64,000 nucleotides of DNA from Pseudomonas cavernae (GCF_003595175.1 NZ_CP032419.1:682001-746000); one strand, 5' to 3'; counted from the stretch's first letter, positions 21,002-30,130 are shown. A program made the numbers and translations. Notes: a model not told the origin generated them from the letters alone.

Positions 21002-22197
21002 GCGAGATGTTGGACCGGTCCGAGCAGGAAGTGATCCTGGTGGTCGACGATATGCCCGACAACCTCGAGCTGATGAGCGAGTTGCTGCTCCAGCACTACC
21101 GGGTCAAGGTCGCCAACAACGGCGCCCAGGCCCTGCGCATCGCCGCCGCGGCGCCGCAGCCGGACCTGATCCTACTCGACGTGATGATGCCGGCGCTGGA
21201 CGGCTACGAGGTCTGCCGCCGGCTCAAGGCCGAGCCGGCGACCCGCAATATCCCGGTGGTGTTCCTCACCGCCCGCAGCGAGGTGGCCGACGAGCAGCAC
21301 GGCTTCGATCTTGGCGCCAACGACTACATCACCAAGCCGATCAGCCCGCCGATCCTGCTCGCCCGGGTGCGCGCGCAGCTGCAGCTGAAGGCCGCCGCCG
21401 ATTATCTGCGCGACAAGAGCGAATACCTGGAGCTGGAGGTCAAGCGCCGCACCCGCGAGATCCAGAACCTGCACGACGCCACCCTCGAGGCCATGGCCCA
21501 TCTCGCCGACACCCGCGACAACCCCTGCGGCCATCACCTGACCCGCATCGAGCTGTTCATCCGCGTGCTGGCCGGCGCCCTGGCGCGCCAGGTGCCGGCG
21601 CTGACCGCCGAGCTGAACGAGGAGCACATCGCCCTGCTGGGCAAGTCGGCGCTGCTGCACGACATCGGCAAGCTGAGCATTCCCGACCGCATCCTGCTCA
21701 ACCCGGCGGCGCTGGCGGGCGCCGACCTGGAGTTGATGCGCAGCCACACGCGCGCCGGCCGCGACGCCATCGAGCGCGCCGAGCGCAGGCTCGGTGGCTC
21801 CGCCAGCTACCTGACCCTGGCCAAGGAAATCGCCTACAGCCATCACGAACGCTGGGATGGCAGCGGCTATCCGGAGGGTCTGCGCGGCGCGCAGATCCCG
21901 CTGTCGGCGCGGCTGATGGCGCTGGCCGACTGCTACGACGAGCTGACCAGCCGCCACCCCTACCGCGCCAGCCTCGGCCCGGCCGAGGCGGTGGCGCAGA
22001 TCGGCGCGGCCAGCGGCACCCACTTCGATCCGCAGGTGGTGCTGGCCTTTCTCGAAGTGGCCGGTACCTTCGCCCTGATCGCCGAGCGCCATGCCGACAA
22101 CGCCGCCGCCCTCGGTGGCGGGTTGCAGCGCCTGGAAGAGTCGCTGGCGGAAAGCATCGAGCTGACCCCGCCGCCGACCCTGTTCCACCAGCGCTAG
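20998..22197 (+). CDS. Response regulator with HD-GYP c-di-GMP phosphodiesterase domain
   Basis: Cytoplasmic two-domain protein of 399 residues. The receiver (about 10-130) has the phospho-acceptor Asp61 in [15 protein letters not shown] and the KP pair in [10 protein letters not shown] coiled linker ([12 protein letters not shown]) leads to an HD-GYP domain with His221-Asp222 in [13 protein letters not shown], the [16 protein letters not shown] motif (GYP at 290-292) and a later ADCYDELTS. It should hydrolyse c-di-GMP (or pGpG) when phosphorylated. It resembles P. aeruginosa PA4781 in size and layout, from memory. Its start overlaps the kinase stop, and its stop overlaps the convergent DUF2218 stop by 3 bp. 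Confidence 0.93.
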   Translation: MSEMLDRSEQEVILVVDDMPDNLELMSELLLQHYRVKVANNGAQALRIAAAAPQPDLILLDVMMPALDGYEVCRRLKAEPATRNIPVVFLTARSEVADEQHGFDLGANDYITKPISPPILLARVRAQLQLKAAADYLRDKSEYLELEVKRRTREIQNLHDATLEAMAHLADTRDNPCGHHLTRIELFIRVLAGALARQVPALTAELNEEHIALLGKSALLHDIGKLSIPDRILLNPAALAGADLELMRSHTRAGRDAIERAERRLGGSASYLTLAKEIAYSHHERWDGSGYPEGLRGAQIPLSARLMALADCYDELTSRHPYRASLGPAEAVAQIGAASGTHFDPQVVLAFLEVAGTFALIAERHADNAAALGGGLQRLEESLAESIELTPPPTLFHQR

Positions 22198-22481
22198 GTA
22201 CGGTGCCAGTCCAGCTGCAAGGCCTCCTGCCAGGCGAAGCGCTCGAAGTGGCTGGCAACCACCTGCTGCAACTTCTCCAGATCGGCGGTGTTGCTGCTCT
22301 CGACGCGTAGGGTCAGGCCGGCGTTTTCCGCCGTCAGCAGGCACAGGCCGAAGGCGAACTCGATGCGGCCGGCGTGCTCGTCATAGTGCACCGGGATCTT
22401 GTGGGCGAAGTGCTTGCACAGCCGGCCGATATAGCGCGCCGGGGTGGCGGTGGGGACGTGGGTGGTGGCGCTCAGGGGCAT
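22194..22481 (-). CDS. DUF2218 family protein
   Basis: Small cytoplasmic protein of 95 residues. [20 protein letters not shown], followed by GRIEFAFG and [16 protein letters not shown], matches the DUF2218 pattern. The open frame begins at 22529, but ATG 22481 gives the usual family start. Its function is unknown; the name of an iron-related biological role used for relatives is not supported here by context. It is convergent with and slightly overlapping the HD-GYP gene. Confidence 0.8.
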   Translation of the reverse strand: MPLSATTHVPTATPARYIGRLCKHFAHKIPVHYDEHAGRIEFAFGLCLLTAENAGLTLRVESSNTADLEKLQQVVASHFERFAWQEALQLDWHRT

Positions 22482-22525
22482 GGGGACTCCAGTACGGGTT
22501 GCATAAGGTTGGCCTCTCGGGGGGA

Positions 22526-23167
22526 TCAATAGCCGACGGTAAAGCGCTGGCGCAGATGCTGCGGGCGCTCCAGCTCGTCGACGATCGCCACCGCCAGGTC
22601 GGCGACGGAAATGCTCGCCGGCGCAGCGCCGTTCATCAGCAGCTGATCGCCGCCGAGGCGGAACTTGCCGCTGCGCTCGCCCGGCTGCAGCAGTGCCGGC
22701 GGCGAGATGAAGCTCCAGTCCAGCTCGTGTTCGGCGCGGATCATGTTGAGCAGCTGCCGTGCGCCCTCGGCGCCTTCCTTGTACGCGGCCGGGAAGTCTG
22801 GGGTGTCGAGCAGCTGCACGCCGGGGGCGACATACAGGCTGCCGGCGCCGCCGACCAGCAGCAGGCGGCGCACGCCGGTCGCCTTGACCCCGGCGATGAT
22901 GCTCTGACTGCCCTCGATGAAGCGCTGGCGGATCTCCGGGTCGTCCCAGCCGGGGTTGAAGGCATGGATCACGGCGTCGTGGCCGCTGACCGCAGTGGCG
23001 ATCTCGTGGGCCTGGTAGGCGCTGGCCTGCACCACCCGGAGCCGAGCGTGCGGCGCCAGCTTCTGCGGATTACGGACGATGGCGGTGAGCTGATGGCCAC
23101 GCTGCAGCGCTTCCTGCAGAACGGCGCTGCCGACGAAGCCGCTGGCGCCAATCAAGGCGATTTTCAT
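22526..23167 (-). CDS. NAD(P)H-binding oxidoreductase (NmrA/atypical SDR)
   Basis: Protein of 213 residues with an N-terminal Rossmann motif IGASGFVGSAVL and a later LLLVGGAGSLY. It lacks the YxxxK of classical SDRs, as is usual for NAD(P)H-binding atypical members. AGAGGAAG precedes the start. It faces the LysR gene at 24672, a typical regulator-target pair, but a REP element plus an IS110 element (23199-24525) now separates them. A degenerate copy of its start region (ATTTTCATGGG...) recurs at 24563-24585. Confidence 0.85.
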   Translation of the reverse strand: MKIALIGASGFVGSAVLQEALQRGHQLTAIVRNPQKLAPHARLRVVQASAYQAHEIATAVSGHDAVIHAFNPGWDDPEIRQRFIEGSQSIIAGVKATGVRRLLLVGGAGSLYVAPGVQLLDTPDFPAAYKEGAEGARQLLNMIRAEHELDWSFISPPALLQPGERSGKFRLGGDQLLMNGAAPASISVADLAVAIVDELERPQHLRQRFTVGY

Positions 23168-23198
23168 GGGAATCTTCCTCTGGATGGATTGGAGATTC

Positions 23199-23298
23199 GG
23201 GTGGGTTAGCCGTAGGCGTAACCCGCCGACCAGGCTGGACGCCGGTGTCCAGGGTGGCTCCGCTGGTGGGTTACGCCGCTGCGCGGCTAACCCACCCT
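23199..23298. repeat. GGGTTA/TAACCC palindromic repeat, copy 1
   Basis: GGGTGGGTTAGCCG (23199-23212) and its exact complement (23284-23297) bracket about 70 bp that contain further GGGTTA and TAACCC blocks. The same arrangement recurs at 30483, 35790, 51067 and 60870. The IS110 element begins directly after base 23298. The rest of the repeat family's right flank (ACAAAAGCGCTGCGCAACAC) lies beyond the IS at 24526. Confidence 0.85.
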
Positions 23299-23309
23299 TG
23301 TATCTCGAC

Positions 23310-23500
23310 TATCGTCCCGTGAGGGGGATAGTCCCCGACTGATCATCGGGGGAGGGCCTGGAAGTCGTACCCACCCTAAGGCCTCGAGCCAGCTTTGTAG
23401 ATAGTGCTCCAGCCCTCCACACTCACTCGAACAGTCCGAACGGTATCTAGGGCCCACGACAGGTGAGAGCTCGCATTCACAAGGTAGGGCCGGGTGCAGT
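23310..23500 (+). ncRNA. Candidate IS110 bridge RNA
   Basis: Four guide-like segments are in the order known for bridge RNAs. ACCCACCCTA (23369-23378) equals the left target plus core (23290-23298). TTTGTAG (23394-23400) is the complement of core plus right target (24524-24530). ACGGTATCT (23440-23448) equals the left donor plus core (24517-24525). ACAAG (23479-23483) is the complement of core plus right donor (23297-23301). A GGGGGATAGTCCCC hairpin lies near the 5' side. Exact RNA ends are estimates. Confidence 0.8.
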
Positions 23501-23536
23501 GATGATCATCCTGAATGGATTAGCTGAGGAGTCTTC

Positions 23537-24508
23537 ATGTCCAGCATCGTCGGCATCGACATCGCCAAGCACAGTTTCGACATCGCCACCCTGCAAACCA
23601 ACGGTAAGTACCGCACTAAGGCCAAGTTGGCCAACAGCGCCGCCGGTTTCCAGGTACTCCAGGAGTGGCTGCAGCAGTACGCCGAGCCGGGTGCCTGGCT
23701 CGTGATGGAGGCCACCGGCACCTATCACGAGGCGCTGGCCGAGCACCTGCACGGCCTGGGCTACCGGGTCTGTGTGATGAATCCCGCGCAGCTTGCCAGC
23801 TACGCCCGGAGCCAGCTGCAGCGGGTCAAGACGGACCAGGTCGACGCCAAGCTGATGGCCAGCTACGGCCAGCGGCACGTGGATGAGTTACGCGCCTGGC
23901 AGCCCGAGCCACCGGCGATACGCCGCCTGCGCGCGTTGGTGCGGCGTCTGCAGGACCTCAAGGAGATCGAGCAGATGGAGCGCAATCGCCTGGATGTCGC
24001 CGATGCCAGCGTGCAGGATTCGATCCGTTCGGTGCTGGAGCATGTCGAGCAGCAGATTGCCGAGACCCTGAAGGCGATTCGGGACCACCTCGACGACGAC
24101 CCGGACCTGTGCAGTAAGCGCGATCTGCTGGTCAGCATCGATGGCATCGGCGAGCAGACGGCCGCCTTGCTCCTGGCGGAGCTGGGCGATCCGCTGCAGT
24201 TCAAGAATGCCCGGGCAATTACCGCGTTCGCCGGGCTGAACCCGAAGCTGCAGGAGTCGGGCCAGCACAAGGGCCGCGTGCGCATCTCCCGCGTGGGCTC
24301 GGCTCGTCTGCGCACCGGCCTGTACATGCCGGCGGTCGTCTCGCTGAGCCACAATCCGGCCATCAAAGCCCTGGCACAGCGCCTGCGAGCCCGCGGCAAG
24401 GCCGGCAAGCAGATCGTCTGCGCGGCGATGCGCAAACTGCTGCACATCGCCTATGGCGTACTCAAGTCGGGCCAACCCTTTGATGCTCGCCTGGCCCTTG
24501 CCCACTGA
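23537..24508 (+). CDS. IS110 family transposase (DEDD recombinase)
   Basis: Transposase of 323 residues. The N-terminal RuvC-like DEDD domain shows GIDIAKHSF, VMEATGTYHEAL and KTDQVDAKLMA. A coiled region (about 135-185) follows, then the C-terminal Tnp_20 domain with SIDGIGEQTAALLLAELGDP and FAGLNPKLQESG with the downstream serine region. The length is normal and there are no frameshifts. GAGGAG lies before ATG 23537. In this family the protein works with the bridge RNA encoded upstream, using the Tnp serine for strand exchange at a dinucleotide core. Confidence 0.95.
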   Translation: MSSIVGIDIAKHSFDIATLQTNGKYRTKAKLANSAAGFQVLQEWLQQYAEPGAWLVMEATGTYHEALAEHLHGLGYRVCVMNPAQLASYARSQLQRVKTDQVDAKLMASYGQRHVDELRAWQPEPPAIRRLRALVRRLQDLKEIEQMERNRLDVADASVQDSIRSVLEHVEQQIAETLKAIRDHLDDDPDLCSKRDLLVSIDGIGEQTAALLLAELGDPLQFKNARAITAFAGLNPKLQESGQHKGRVRISRVGSARLRTGLYMPAVVSLSHNPAIKALAQRLRARGKAGKQIVCAAMRKLLHIAYGVLKSGQPFDARLALAH

Positions 24509-24671
24509 GTGACAAGACGGTATCTACAAAAGCGCTGCGCAACACTTAACTGGTACATAGCCATTTTCATGGGGGCTTCCTCTGGGTTGCTTGCAGGGTT
24601 GTCATGGTTGCAGAGGGTAAAGTCCGGAAAAATAGGCTAAAAAGCCTTTAATAATTAAGCGGGGCTTAATA

Positions 24672-25568
24672 ATGGAACAGTTGAAGCGCATGGCGGTGTT
24701 CGCCACCGTGGTCGAGCGCGGCTCCATGGTGGCGGCCGCCGAAGTGCTCGGCATGAGCGCCTCGGCGGTCAGCCAGCAGATCCGTAAGCTGGAAGAGGGC
24801 ACCCAGGTCAGCCTGCTGCACCGCACCACGCGCAAACTGACCCTCACCGAGGCGGGCGCGCTGTTCTACCGCAGCTGCGCCCAGGTGCTGGAACTGGCCC
24901 GCGAGGCCGAGCAGCGCCTGGCCGAGCTGCGCGATGCGCCGGTCGGCGAACTGCGCATCGCCGCGCCGGTGGGCTTTTCCGGGCGGCCGATCAGCGACGC
25001 GCTGGCCCCGCTGTTGCAGGCGCACAGCGGGTTGCGCCTGAGCCTGTTCTTCCAGGATGAACAGATCGACCTGATCGAGCAGCGCATCGACCTCGCCGTG
25101 CAGGTCGGCAAGCTCGACGACTCCAGCCTGGTGGCCCGGCATATCGGCGATGCGCGCCAGCTGCTGTGCGCCGCGCCGGCCTATCTGGCGCGCCGCGGGC
25201 CGATCCGGACGCCGGCGCAACTGCTCGACCTGGACTGGTTGGCGCTGCACAACGACACGGCGCCCGCGCCGCTGGTGCTGAGCGGGCCGGGCGGCGCGGT
25301 GGAAAAGCTGCGCCTGGACAGCCGGGTGAGCTGCAACAACATCCTCGCGGTGCGCCATTTCACCCTGGCCGGCATGGGCGTGTCCCTGCAGCCGGAGCAG
25401 GAGATCCGCGAGGAGCTGGCCAGCGGCCGGCTGCTGTCGGTGTTGCCGGACTGGCAGGCGCCGCCGTTCGGCGTCTACCTCGTCACCCCACGGCGCGACG
25501 CGCAGCCGGCCAAGGTGCGCTACGCCATCGAGGCGCTGCGCCAACATCTGCTGAGCGGCGCGCCCTAG
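24672..25568 (+). CDS. LysR family transcriptional regulator
   Basis: DNA-binding regulator of 298 residues. The N-terminal winged HTH reads LKRMAVFATVVERGSMVAAAEVLGMSASAVSQQI (given in pieces: the helix-turn-helix covers residues 18-37), followed by the type 2 periplasmic-binding-like effector domain from about residue 90. It is divergent from the oxidoreductase at 22526-23167, its probable target, although a 1.4-kb repeat/IS block now lies between. AGCGGGG lies before the ATG. Confidence 0.9.
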   Translation: MEQLKRMAVFATVVERGSMVAAAEVLGMSASAVSQQIRKLEEGTQVSLLHRTTRKLTLTEAGALFYRSCAQVLELAREAEQRLAELRDAPVGELRIAAPVGFSGRPISDALAPLLQAHSGLRLSLFFQDEQIDLIEQRIDLAVQVGKLDDSSLVARHIGDARQLLCAAPAYLARRGPIRTPAQLLDLDWLALHNDTAPAPLVLSGPGGAVEKLRLDSRVSCNNILAVRHFTLAGMGVSLQPEQEIREELASGRLLSVLPDWQAPPFGVYLVTPRRDAQPAKVRYAIEALRQHLLSGAP

Positions 25569-25665
25569 GGTCTGTTCGGCAGGCGGTGCTGGGCGCTGCG
25601 CGGCGATTGCCGTATAACGTGCGGCTCGAAGAACATCCGGCAGATGAGGACCGCGATAGCATCCG

Positions 25666-26559
25666 ATGAAACCGCCAAAACGCATTGAGCCGCTGATCGA
25701 AGATGGGCTGCTGGACGAAGTGCTGCGCCCGCTGATGAGCGGCAAGGAAGCCGCAGTCTATGTGGTGCGCTGCGGCAATGAGCTGCGCTGCGCCAAGGTC
25801 TACAAGGAAGCCAACAAGCGCAGCTTCCGCCAGGCCGCGGAATACCAGGAAGGCCGCAAGGTGCGCAACAGCCGCCAGGCGCGGGCCATGGCCAAGGGCT
25901 CGAAGTACGGCCGCAAGGAGCAGGAAGACGCCTGGCAGAACGCCGAAGTGGCGGCGCTGTTCCGTCTCGCCGCCGCCGGCGTGCGGGTGCCCAAGCCCTA
26001 CGACTTCCATGACGGCGTGCTGCTGATGGAGATGATCGCCGACGAATCCGGCGATGCCGCGCCGCGCCTGAACGACGTGGTGATGGAGCCGGAGCAGGCG
26101 CGCGAGTACCACGCCTTCCTGATCCGCCAGATCGTGCGCATGCTCTGTGCCGGCCTGGTGCACGGCGACCTGTCCGAGTTCAACGTGCTGCTCGACCCGG
26201 ACGGCCCGGTGATCATCGACTTGCCGCAGGCGGTGGACGCCGCCGGCAACAACCACGCGTTCAGCATGCTCGAACGCGATGTCGGCAACATGGCCGCCTA
26301 CTTCGGCCGCTTCGCCCCGGAGCTGAAGGCCACTAAGTACGCCAAGGAGATGTGGGCGCTGTATGAGGCCGGCACACTGCATCCGCTCAGCCCCTTGACC
26401 GGCGAATTCGACGAGCCGGAAGAGCTGGCCGATGTCGATGGCGTGATCCGCGAGATCGAAGCGGCGCGGCTGGACGAACTGCGCCGTCAGGCCGGCCGCA
26501 TCGAGGCGGAAGGCCCGCCCAGAGCCGAAGAGCCGCCCCCGCCGCCGTGGTTGCAGTAG
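25666..26559 (+). CDS. RIO-type serine protein kinase
   Basis: Cytoplasmic RIO1-like kinase of 297 residues. It has the ATP-binding lysine region (LRCAKVYKEANKRSF), the catalytic loop HGDLSEFNVLL with Asp168, and metal-binding Asp185 in IIDLPQAVD, which replaces the DFG of ordinary kinases as in all RIO enzymes. The proline-rich end (EEPPPPPWLQ) is short and disordered-looking. It resembles P. aeruginosa PA4780 from memory, which likewise lies near cueR. The substrate in bacteria is not established. Confidence 0.92.
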   Translation: MKPPKRIEPLIEDGLLDEVLRPLMSGKEAAVYVVRCGNELRCAKVYKEANKRSFRQAAEYQEGRKVRNSRQARAMAKGSKYGRKEQEDAWQNAEVAALFRLAAAGVRVPKPYDFHDGVLLMEMIADESGDAAPRLNDVVMEPEQAREYHAFLIRQIVRMLCAGLVHGDLSEFNVLLDPDGPVIIDLPQAVDAAGNNHAFSMLERDVGNMAAYFGRFAPELKATKYAKEMWALYEAGTLHPLSPLTGEFDEPEELADVDGVIREIEAARLDELRRQAGRIEAEGPPRAEEPPPPPWLQ

Positions 26560-26649
26560 CCGCCGCGGCAACGGCGCAAGCCGCCGGGTTGCGCCCGACT
26601 ACCGGCCGCTGTGTTCAAGCCATCCGCCGAAGTTGACGGGCCAGGGCGC

Positions 26650-27051
26650 TCAATGGCAACCGCCGCCGGACTCCAGGTCCTTGAGGATCGGGCAGTCCGG
26701 GCGCTGGTCGCCCTGGCAGTGCTCGAGCAGGTCCTGCAGGGTGTCGCGCAGGCCGCTGAGTTCGGCGATCTTGTGGTTCAGTTCGGCAATGTGCGCGCCG
26801 GCCAGCGCCTTGACGTCGGCGCTGGCGCGCTGGCGGTCCTGCCACAGGGCCAGCAGCTTGCCGACTTCTTCCAGGGTGAAGCCGAGGTCACGGGCGCGCT
26901 TGATAAACGCCAGGCTGTGCAGGTCCTGCGCGGCGTAACGGCGGTAGCCGCTGTCGCTGCGGCTGGCCGGCTGCAGCAGGCCGATGGCCTCGTAGTAGCG
27001 GATCATCTTGGCGCTCAGGCCGCTGCTTTTCGCCGCTTGGCCGATGTTCAT
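26650..27051 (-). CDS. cueR: Cu(I)-responsive MerR-type regulator CueR
   Basis: Transcription activator of 133 residues that bends copper-efflux promoters when it binds Cu(I). It has the N-terminal MerR HTH ([21 protein letters not shown]), a dimerisation helix, and the metal loop [13 protein letters not shown] with the two cysteines spaced eight apart, as in E. coli CueR. Its ATG overlaps the copA stop (ATGA), so copA-cueR form one transcript and cueR is probably induced together with copA from the operator at 29483-29509. Confidence 0.93.
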   Translation of the reverse strand: MNIGQAAKSSGLSAKMIRYYEAIGLLQPASRSDSGYRRYAAQDLHSLAFIKRARDLGFTLEEVGKLLALWQDRQRASADVKALAGAHIAELNHKIAELSGLRDTLQDLLEHCQGDQRPDCPILKDLESGGGCH

Positions 27052-29444
27052 TGCGCAATCTCCTCAAGCTGCGGTTTCCAGCGCTTCAGCAGCAACGCAT
27101 TGCTGACCACGCAGACGCTGGAGAAGGCCATGGCGGCGCCGGCCAGCATTGGGTTGAGCAGGCCGAAGGCCGCCAGCGGCAGGCCGATCAGGTTGTAGAC
27201 GAAGGCCCAGAACAGGTTCTGCTGGATCTTCGCATAGGTGCGCCGGCTGATCTCCAGAGCCGCCGGCACCAGGCGCGGATCGCCGCGCATCAGGGTGATG
27301 CCGGCGGCCTGCATGGCCACGTCGGTACCGCCGCCCATGGCGATGCCGACATCGGCGGCGGCCAGCGCCGGGGCGTCGTTGATGCCGTCGCCGACCATCG
27401 CCACCACCGCGTGCTGTTTCAGGGCGACGACGCTGGCGGCCTTGTCCGCCGGCAGCACCTCGGCGTGCACGTTGCGGATGCCCAGCGCCTGGCCCACCGC
27501 CGCCGCGCTGCCACGGTTGTCGCCGCTGATCAGATGGCTGTGGATATTCCGTGCGTCCAGGGCCGCGATGGCTGCGGCGGCGCCCGGCTTGAGGCTGTCG
27601 CCGAAGGCCAGCAGGCCGAGCACGCGCGCTTGCGGGCTTTGCTCCAGCAGCCAGGACAGGGTGCGGCCCTCGGCTTCCCAAGCGCTAGCCTGTGCGGCGA
27701 GGGCGCCGGCGTGCAGGCCATGGTCTTCCAGCAGGCGGCGATTGCCGAGGGCCAGGCGGCGGCCGTCCAGGCTGCCGGCGATGCCGCGGCCGGGCAGCGC
27801 CTGGCTGTCGGTCACCGCGGGGGGCGTCAGCTCGCGTTCGTGACAGGCGTCCAGCACCGCCTTGGCCAGCGGGTGTTCGCTGCCGCGCTGCAGGGCACCG
27901 GCCAGGCGCAGCAGCTCGCGTTCATCGCCCTGTGCGGCGGCGAGGTGGACCACGCGCGGGCTGCCGGAGGTCAGGGTGCCGGTCTTGTCGAAGGCCACGA
28001 CGCCGACCCGATGGGCGATTTCCAGGGCTTCGGCGTCCTTGATCAGGATGCCGTGCTTGGCCGCCGCGCCGGTGCCGGCCATGATCGCGGTCGGGGTGGC
28101 CAGGCCGAGGGCGCAGGGGCAGGCGATCACCAGCACCGCCACGGCATTCAGCAGCGCGGTTTCCAGGCCGGCGCCGAGCAGCAGCCAGGCGCACAGGGTG
28201 AGCAGGGCGATGGCGATCACCACCGGCACGAACACGGCGCTGACCCGGTCCACCAGTTTCTGGATCGGCGCCTTGGCCGCCTGGGCGTCTTCCACCAGGC
28301 GGATGATCCGCGCCAGCACGGTTTCCCCGCCGAGCGCCGTGGTGCGTACCAGCAGGCGGCCTTCGCCGTTGATTGCCCCGGCGGTGACCTGGGCGCCGGG
28401 CTGCTTGGCCACCGGCAGGCTCTCGCCGCTGATCAGCGCTTCGTCGGCGTGGCTCTGGCCTTCCAGCACTTCGCCGTCGATCGGGAAGCGTTCGCCGGGT
28501 TTCACTGCGACCCAATCGCCGAGTTGCAGGGCGGCGATCGCCACCTCTTCTTCCACACCGTCGCGCACCCGCCAGGCGCGTTCCGGGCGCAGCGCCTCGA
28601 GGGCGCGGATGGCGCTGGCGGTCTGCCGTTTGGCCCGGCTTTCCAGGTATTTGCCCAGCAGCACCAGGGCGATGACCACCGCTGCCGCCTCGAAGTACAG
28701 GTGCGGCATGGCCGCGGCCGGTGCGCGCCACCACAGGTACAGGCTCATGCCGTAGGCGGCGCTGGTGCCGAGGGCGACCAGCAGGTCCATGTTGCCGGTG
28801 CCGGCGCGCACGGCCTTGTAGGCGGAGGTATAGAAGCGCGCGCCGAGGACGAACTGCACCGGCGTGGCCAGGGCGAACTGCACCCAGGTCGGCAGCATCC
28901 AGTGGCCGCCGAACCAGTCGGCGAGCATCGGCAGCATCAGCGGCGCGGCCAGCAGCAGGGCGAGCATGACCGTCCAGCGTTCGCGGCGCAGGCGCTGCTC
29001 GGCCGCGTCTTGTGGCGGTATAGCTTCATCCAGCACTTGCGCCTGATAGCCGGCGCCGGTCACCGCTTGCAGCAGCGCCGCAGTCGGCACCGCGCCGAGC
29101 AGCTGCAGGTGGGCGCGTTCGCTGGCCAGGTTGACCGTCACCGCGCCGACCCCGGGGACTTTCGCCAGCGCGCGCTCGACCCGACCGACGCAGCTGGCGC
29201 AGGTCATGCCGTCAATGGCCAGCTCCAGGCTGTGGCTCGGTACCGCATAGCCGGCGCCCTGCACCGCGGCGATCAGGCTGGCCAGCGGGGTGGCCTCGGC
29301 TTCGATGCGTGCCTGTTCACGGGCCAGATTGACACTGGCGCTGCGCACGCCGGGGACTTTTGCCAGTGCGCGCTCGACCCGGCCGGCACAACTGGCGCAG
29401 GTCATGCCGCTGATGGGGAGGTCGAGGCTGGTCGATGCAGTCAT
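27048..29444 (-). CDS. copA: Cu(+)-exporting P1B-type ATPase
   Basis: Inner-membrane copper exporter of 798 residues. Two N-terminal heavy-metal domains carry [10 protein letters not shown] (residues 13-22) and [10 protein letters not shown] (79-88). About eight transmembrane helices follow, with the ion-binding CPC in [11 protein letters not shown], the phosphorylated aspartate in [11 protein letters not shown]-like SGES and the [10 protein letters not shown] hinge. It pumps cytosolic Cu(I) to the periplasm. A CueR box precedes it and cueR is directly downstream. Confidence 0.96.
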   Translation of the reverse strand: MTASTSLDLPISGMTCASCAGRVERALAKVPGVRSASVNLAREQARIEAEATPLASLIAAVQGAGYAVPSHSLELAIDGMTCASCVGRVERALAKVPGVGAVTVNLASERAHLQLLGAVPTAALLQAVTGAGYQAQVLDEAIPPQDAAEQRLRRERWTVMLALLLAAPLMLPMLADWFGGHWMLPTWVQFALATPVQFVLGARFYTSAYKAVRAGTGNMDLLVALGTSAAYGMSLYLWWRAPAAAMPHLYFEAAAVVIALVLLGKYLESRAKRQTASAIRALEALRPERAWRVRDGVEEEVAIAALQLGDWVAVKPGERFPIDGEVLEGQSHADEALISGESLPVAKQPGAQVTAGAINGEGRLLVRTTALGGETVLARIIRLVEDAQAAKAPIQKLVDRVSAVFVPVVIAIALLTLCAWLLLGAGLETALLNAVAVLVIACPCALGLATPTAIMAGTGAAAKHGILIKDAEALEIAHRVGVVAFDKTGTLTSGSPRVVHLAAAQGDERELLRLAGALQRGSEHPLAKAVLDACHERELTPPAVTDSQALPGRGIAGSLDGRRLALGNRRLLEDHGLHAGALAAQASAWEAEGRTLSWLLEQSPQARVLGLLAFGDSLKPGAAAAIAALDARNIHSHLISGDNRGSAAAVGQALGIRNVHAEVLPADKAASVVALKQHAVVAMVGDGINDAPALAAADVGIAMGGGTDVAMQAAGITLMRGDPRLVPAALEISRRTYAKIQQNLFWAFVYNLIGLPLAAFGLLNPMLAGAAMAFSSVCVVSNALLLKRWKPQLEEIAQ

Positions 29445-29482
29445 GGGCTATCTCCTGAGAACCTGTGCGTTGCCTACAGGAT

Positions 29483-29509
29483 CAACCTTGACACATGGGT
29501 AAGGTCAAG
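29483..29509 (-). promoter_or_regulatory. CueR operator/promoter of copA
   Basis: On the minus strand TTGACC (-35) begins the dyad ACCTTACCC...TGTCAAGGT (plus-strand 29486-29506), the classical MerR/CueR box with an overlong spacer. It lies about 40-65 bp upstream of the copA start. An equivalent site precedes copZ. Confidence 0.85.
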
Positions 29510-29570
29510 GCCCCGATCTGGATCAATGCCCTGGCTCTTACAGGCCCGGTCCAAGCTCTGCCTGAAACCT

Positions 29571-29628
29571 GTAGTCCGGATGCAATCCGGGGCGCGGAGC
29601 TGTCTGCTACTCCCGATTGCATCCGGGT
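29571..29628. repeat. Inverted GGATGCAATCC repeat
   Basis: TCCGGATGCAATC and GATTGCATCCGGG face each other about 30 bp apart between copA and the next gene. Related CCCGGATGCAATCCGGG sequences occur at 38905, 51268 and 52561. Confidence 0.7.
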
Positions 29629-29647
29629 CACAGCTGTCGCGTCGGCT

Positions 29648-30064
29648 TCAATAGTTCAACGGTGCCGGAGTCAGGTAGAAACCGGCATCGCCGAGGGCGA
29701 TGCGGTATTTGCGCACTTCGCCGGCGCGGATCGGCAGCGGCTGGTTTTCTTGCGCCAGGATGCCCGGCGCGCAGGTGCCGCGGCCGACCAGGCCGAGGCG
29801 CAGCGGCACCTCGCCGGGCGGCAGGTTGAAGGCGGCCGACTGGCCCTGGAACAGGCGCGCGGCCAGTTGGTCGTGCAGGTAGAGGCCGATCTCGCAGGGG
29901 CTGGCGACCTCCAGGCGCTCGCGGGAGATGATCAGCACGCCGTAGCCTTTGGCTTGCGCGCTGTCGGCCGGGGCGCTGTAGGCCGCGGCGTTGCCAGTCG
30001 GGGTGCCGTCGGCCTGGCTCAGGAGCGGCAGGACCAGCAGGGCGGACAAGAGCAGGCGGCGCAT
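29648..30064 (-). CDS. Hypothetical exported protein in the copper cluster
   Basis: Product of 138 residues. A clear signal peptide (MRRLLLSALLVLPLLSQADG) is followed by a mature domain with YGVLIISRERLEVASPCEIGLYL and FNLPPGEVPLRLGLVG, a pattern reminiscent of DUF2846-type periplasmic proteins, but I do not claim membership. The two mature cysteines (PCEI and GTCAPG) could form a disulfide. The open frame reaches 30181, but ATG 30064 starts the signal peptide. It lies between copA and copZ and is divergent from copZ, so a role in metal stress is only an inference. Confidence 0.65.
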   Translation of the reverse strand: MRRLLLSALLVLPLLSQADGTPTGNAAAYSAPADSAQAKGYGVLIISRERLEVASPCEIGLYLHDQLAARLFQGQSAAFNLPPGEVPLRLGLVGRGTCAPGILAQENQPLPIRAGEVRKYRIALGDAGFYLTPAPLNY

Positions 30065-30130
30065 GGCTATTCTCCGGGAACGGTACGGCAATGGTGGTCG
30101 ACTGCTGGCGGGTCGACAAGTCTTGCCGGC

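Larger units (their letters stand above)
23299..24525 (+). mobile_element. IS110-family insertion sequence (IS110 group) inserted in a REP repeat
   Basis: Boundaries come from comparison with the intact repeat at 60835-60880 (opposite strand). That copy reads CACC-CT-ACAAAAGCGC, whereas here CACC-CT (ending 23298) and CT-ACAAAAGCGC (from 24524) are 1227 bp apart, so the shared CT is the recombination core. There are no terminal inverted repeats and no longer target duplication, as expected for IS110. The 238-bp left non-coding region carries a bridge-RNA-like sequence, and the right non-coding end is only about 17 bp, which fits the IS110 group rather than IS1111. The transposase is intact, so the element may be active. 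Confidence 0.88.

Noticed and set aside
23391..24534. TTTGTAGATA at 23394 and TATCTACAAA at 24521 as terminal inverted repeats of the IS
   Set aside because: Comparison with the intact repeat puts the left end at 23299, and TTTGTAG is better explained as the right-target guide of the bridge RNA, which must be complementary to the right flank.
27051..29654. Plus-strand open frame opposite copA
   Set aside because: copA on the other strand has all P1B motifs and a CueR promoter; this frame has none.
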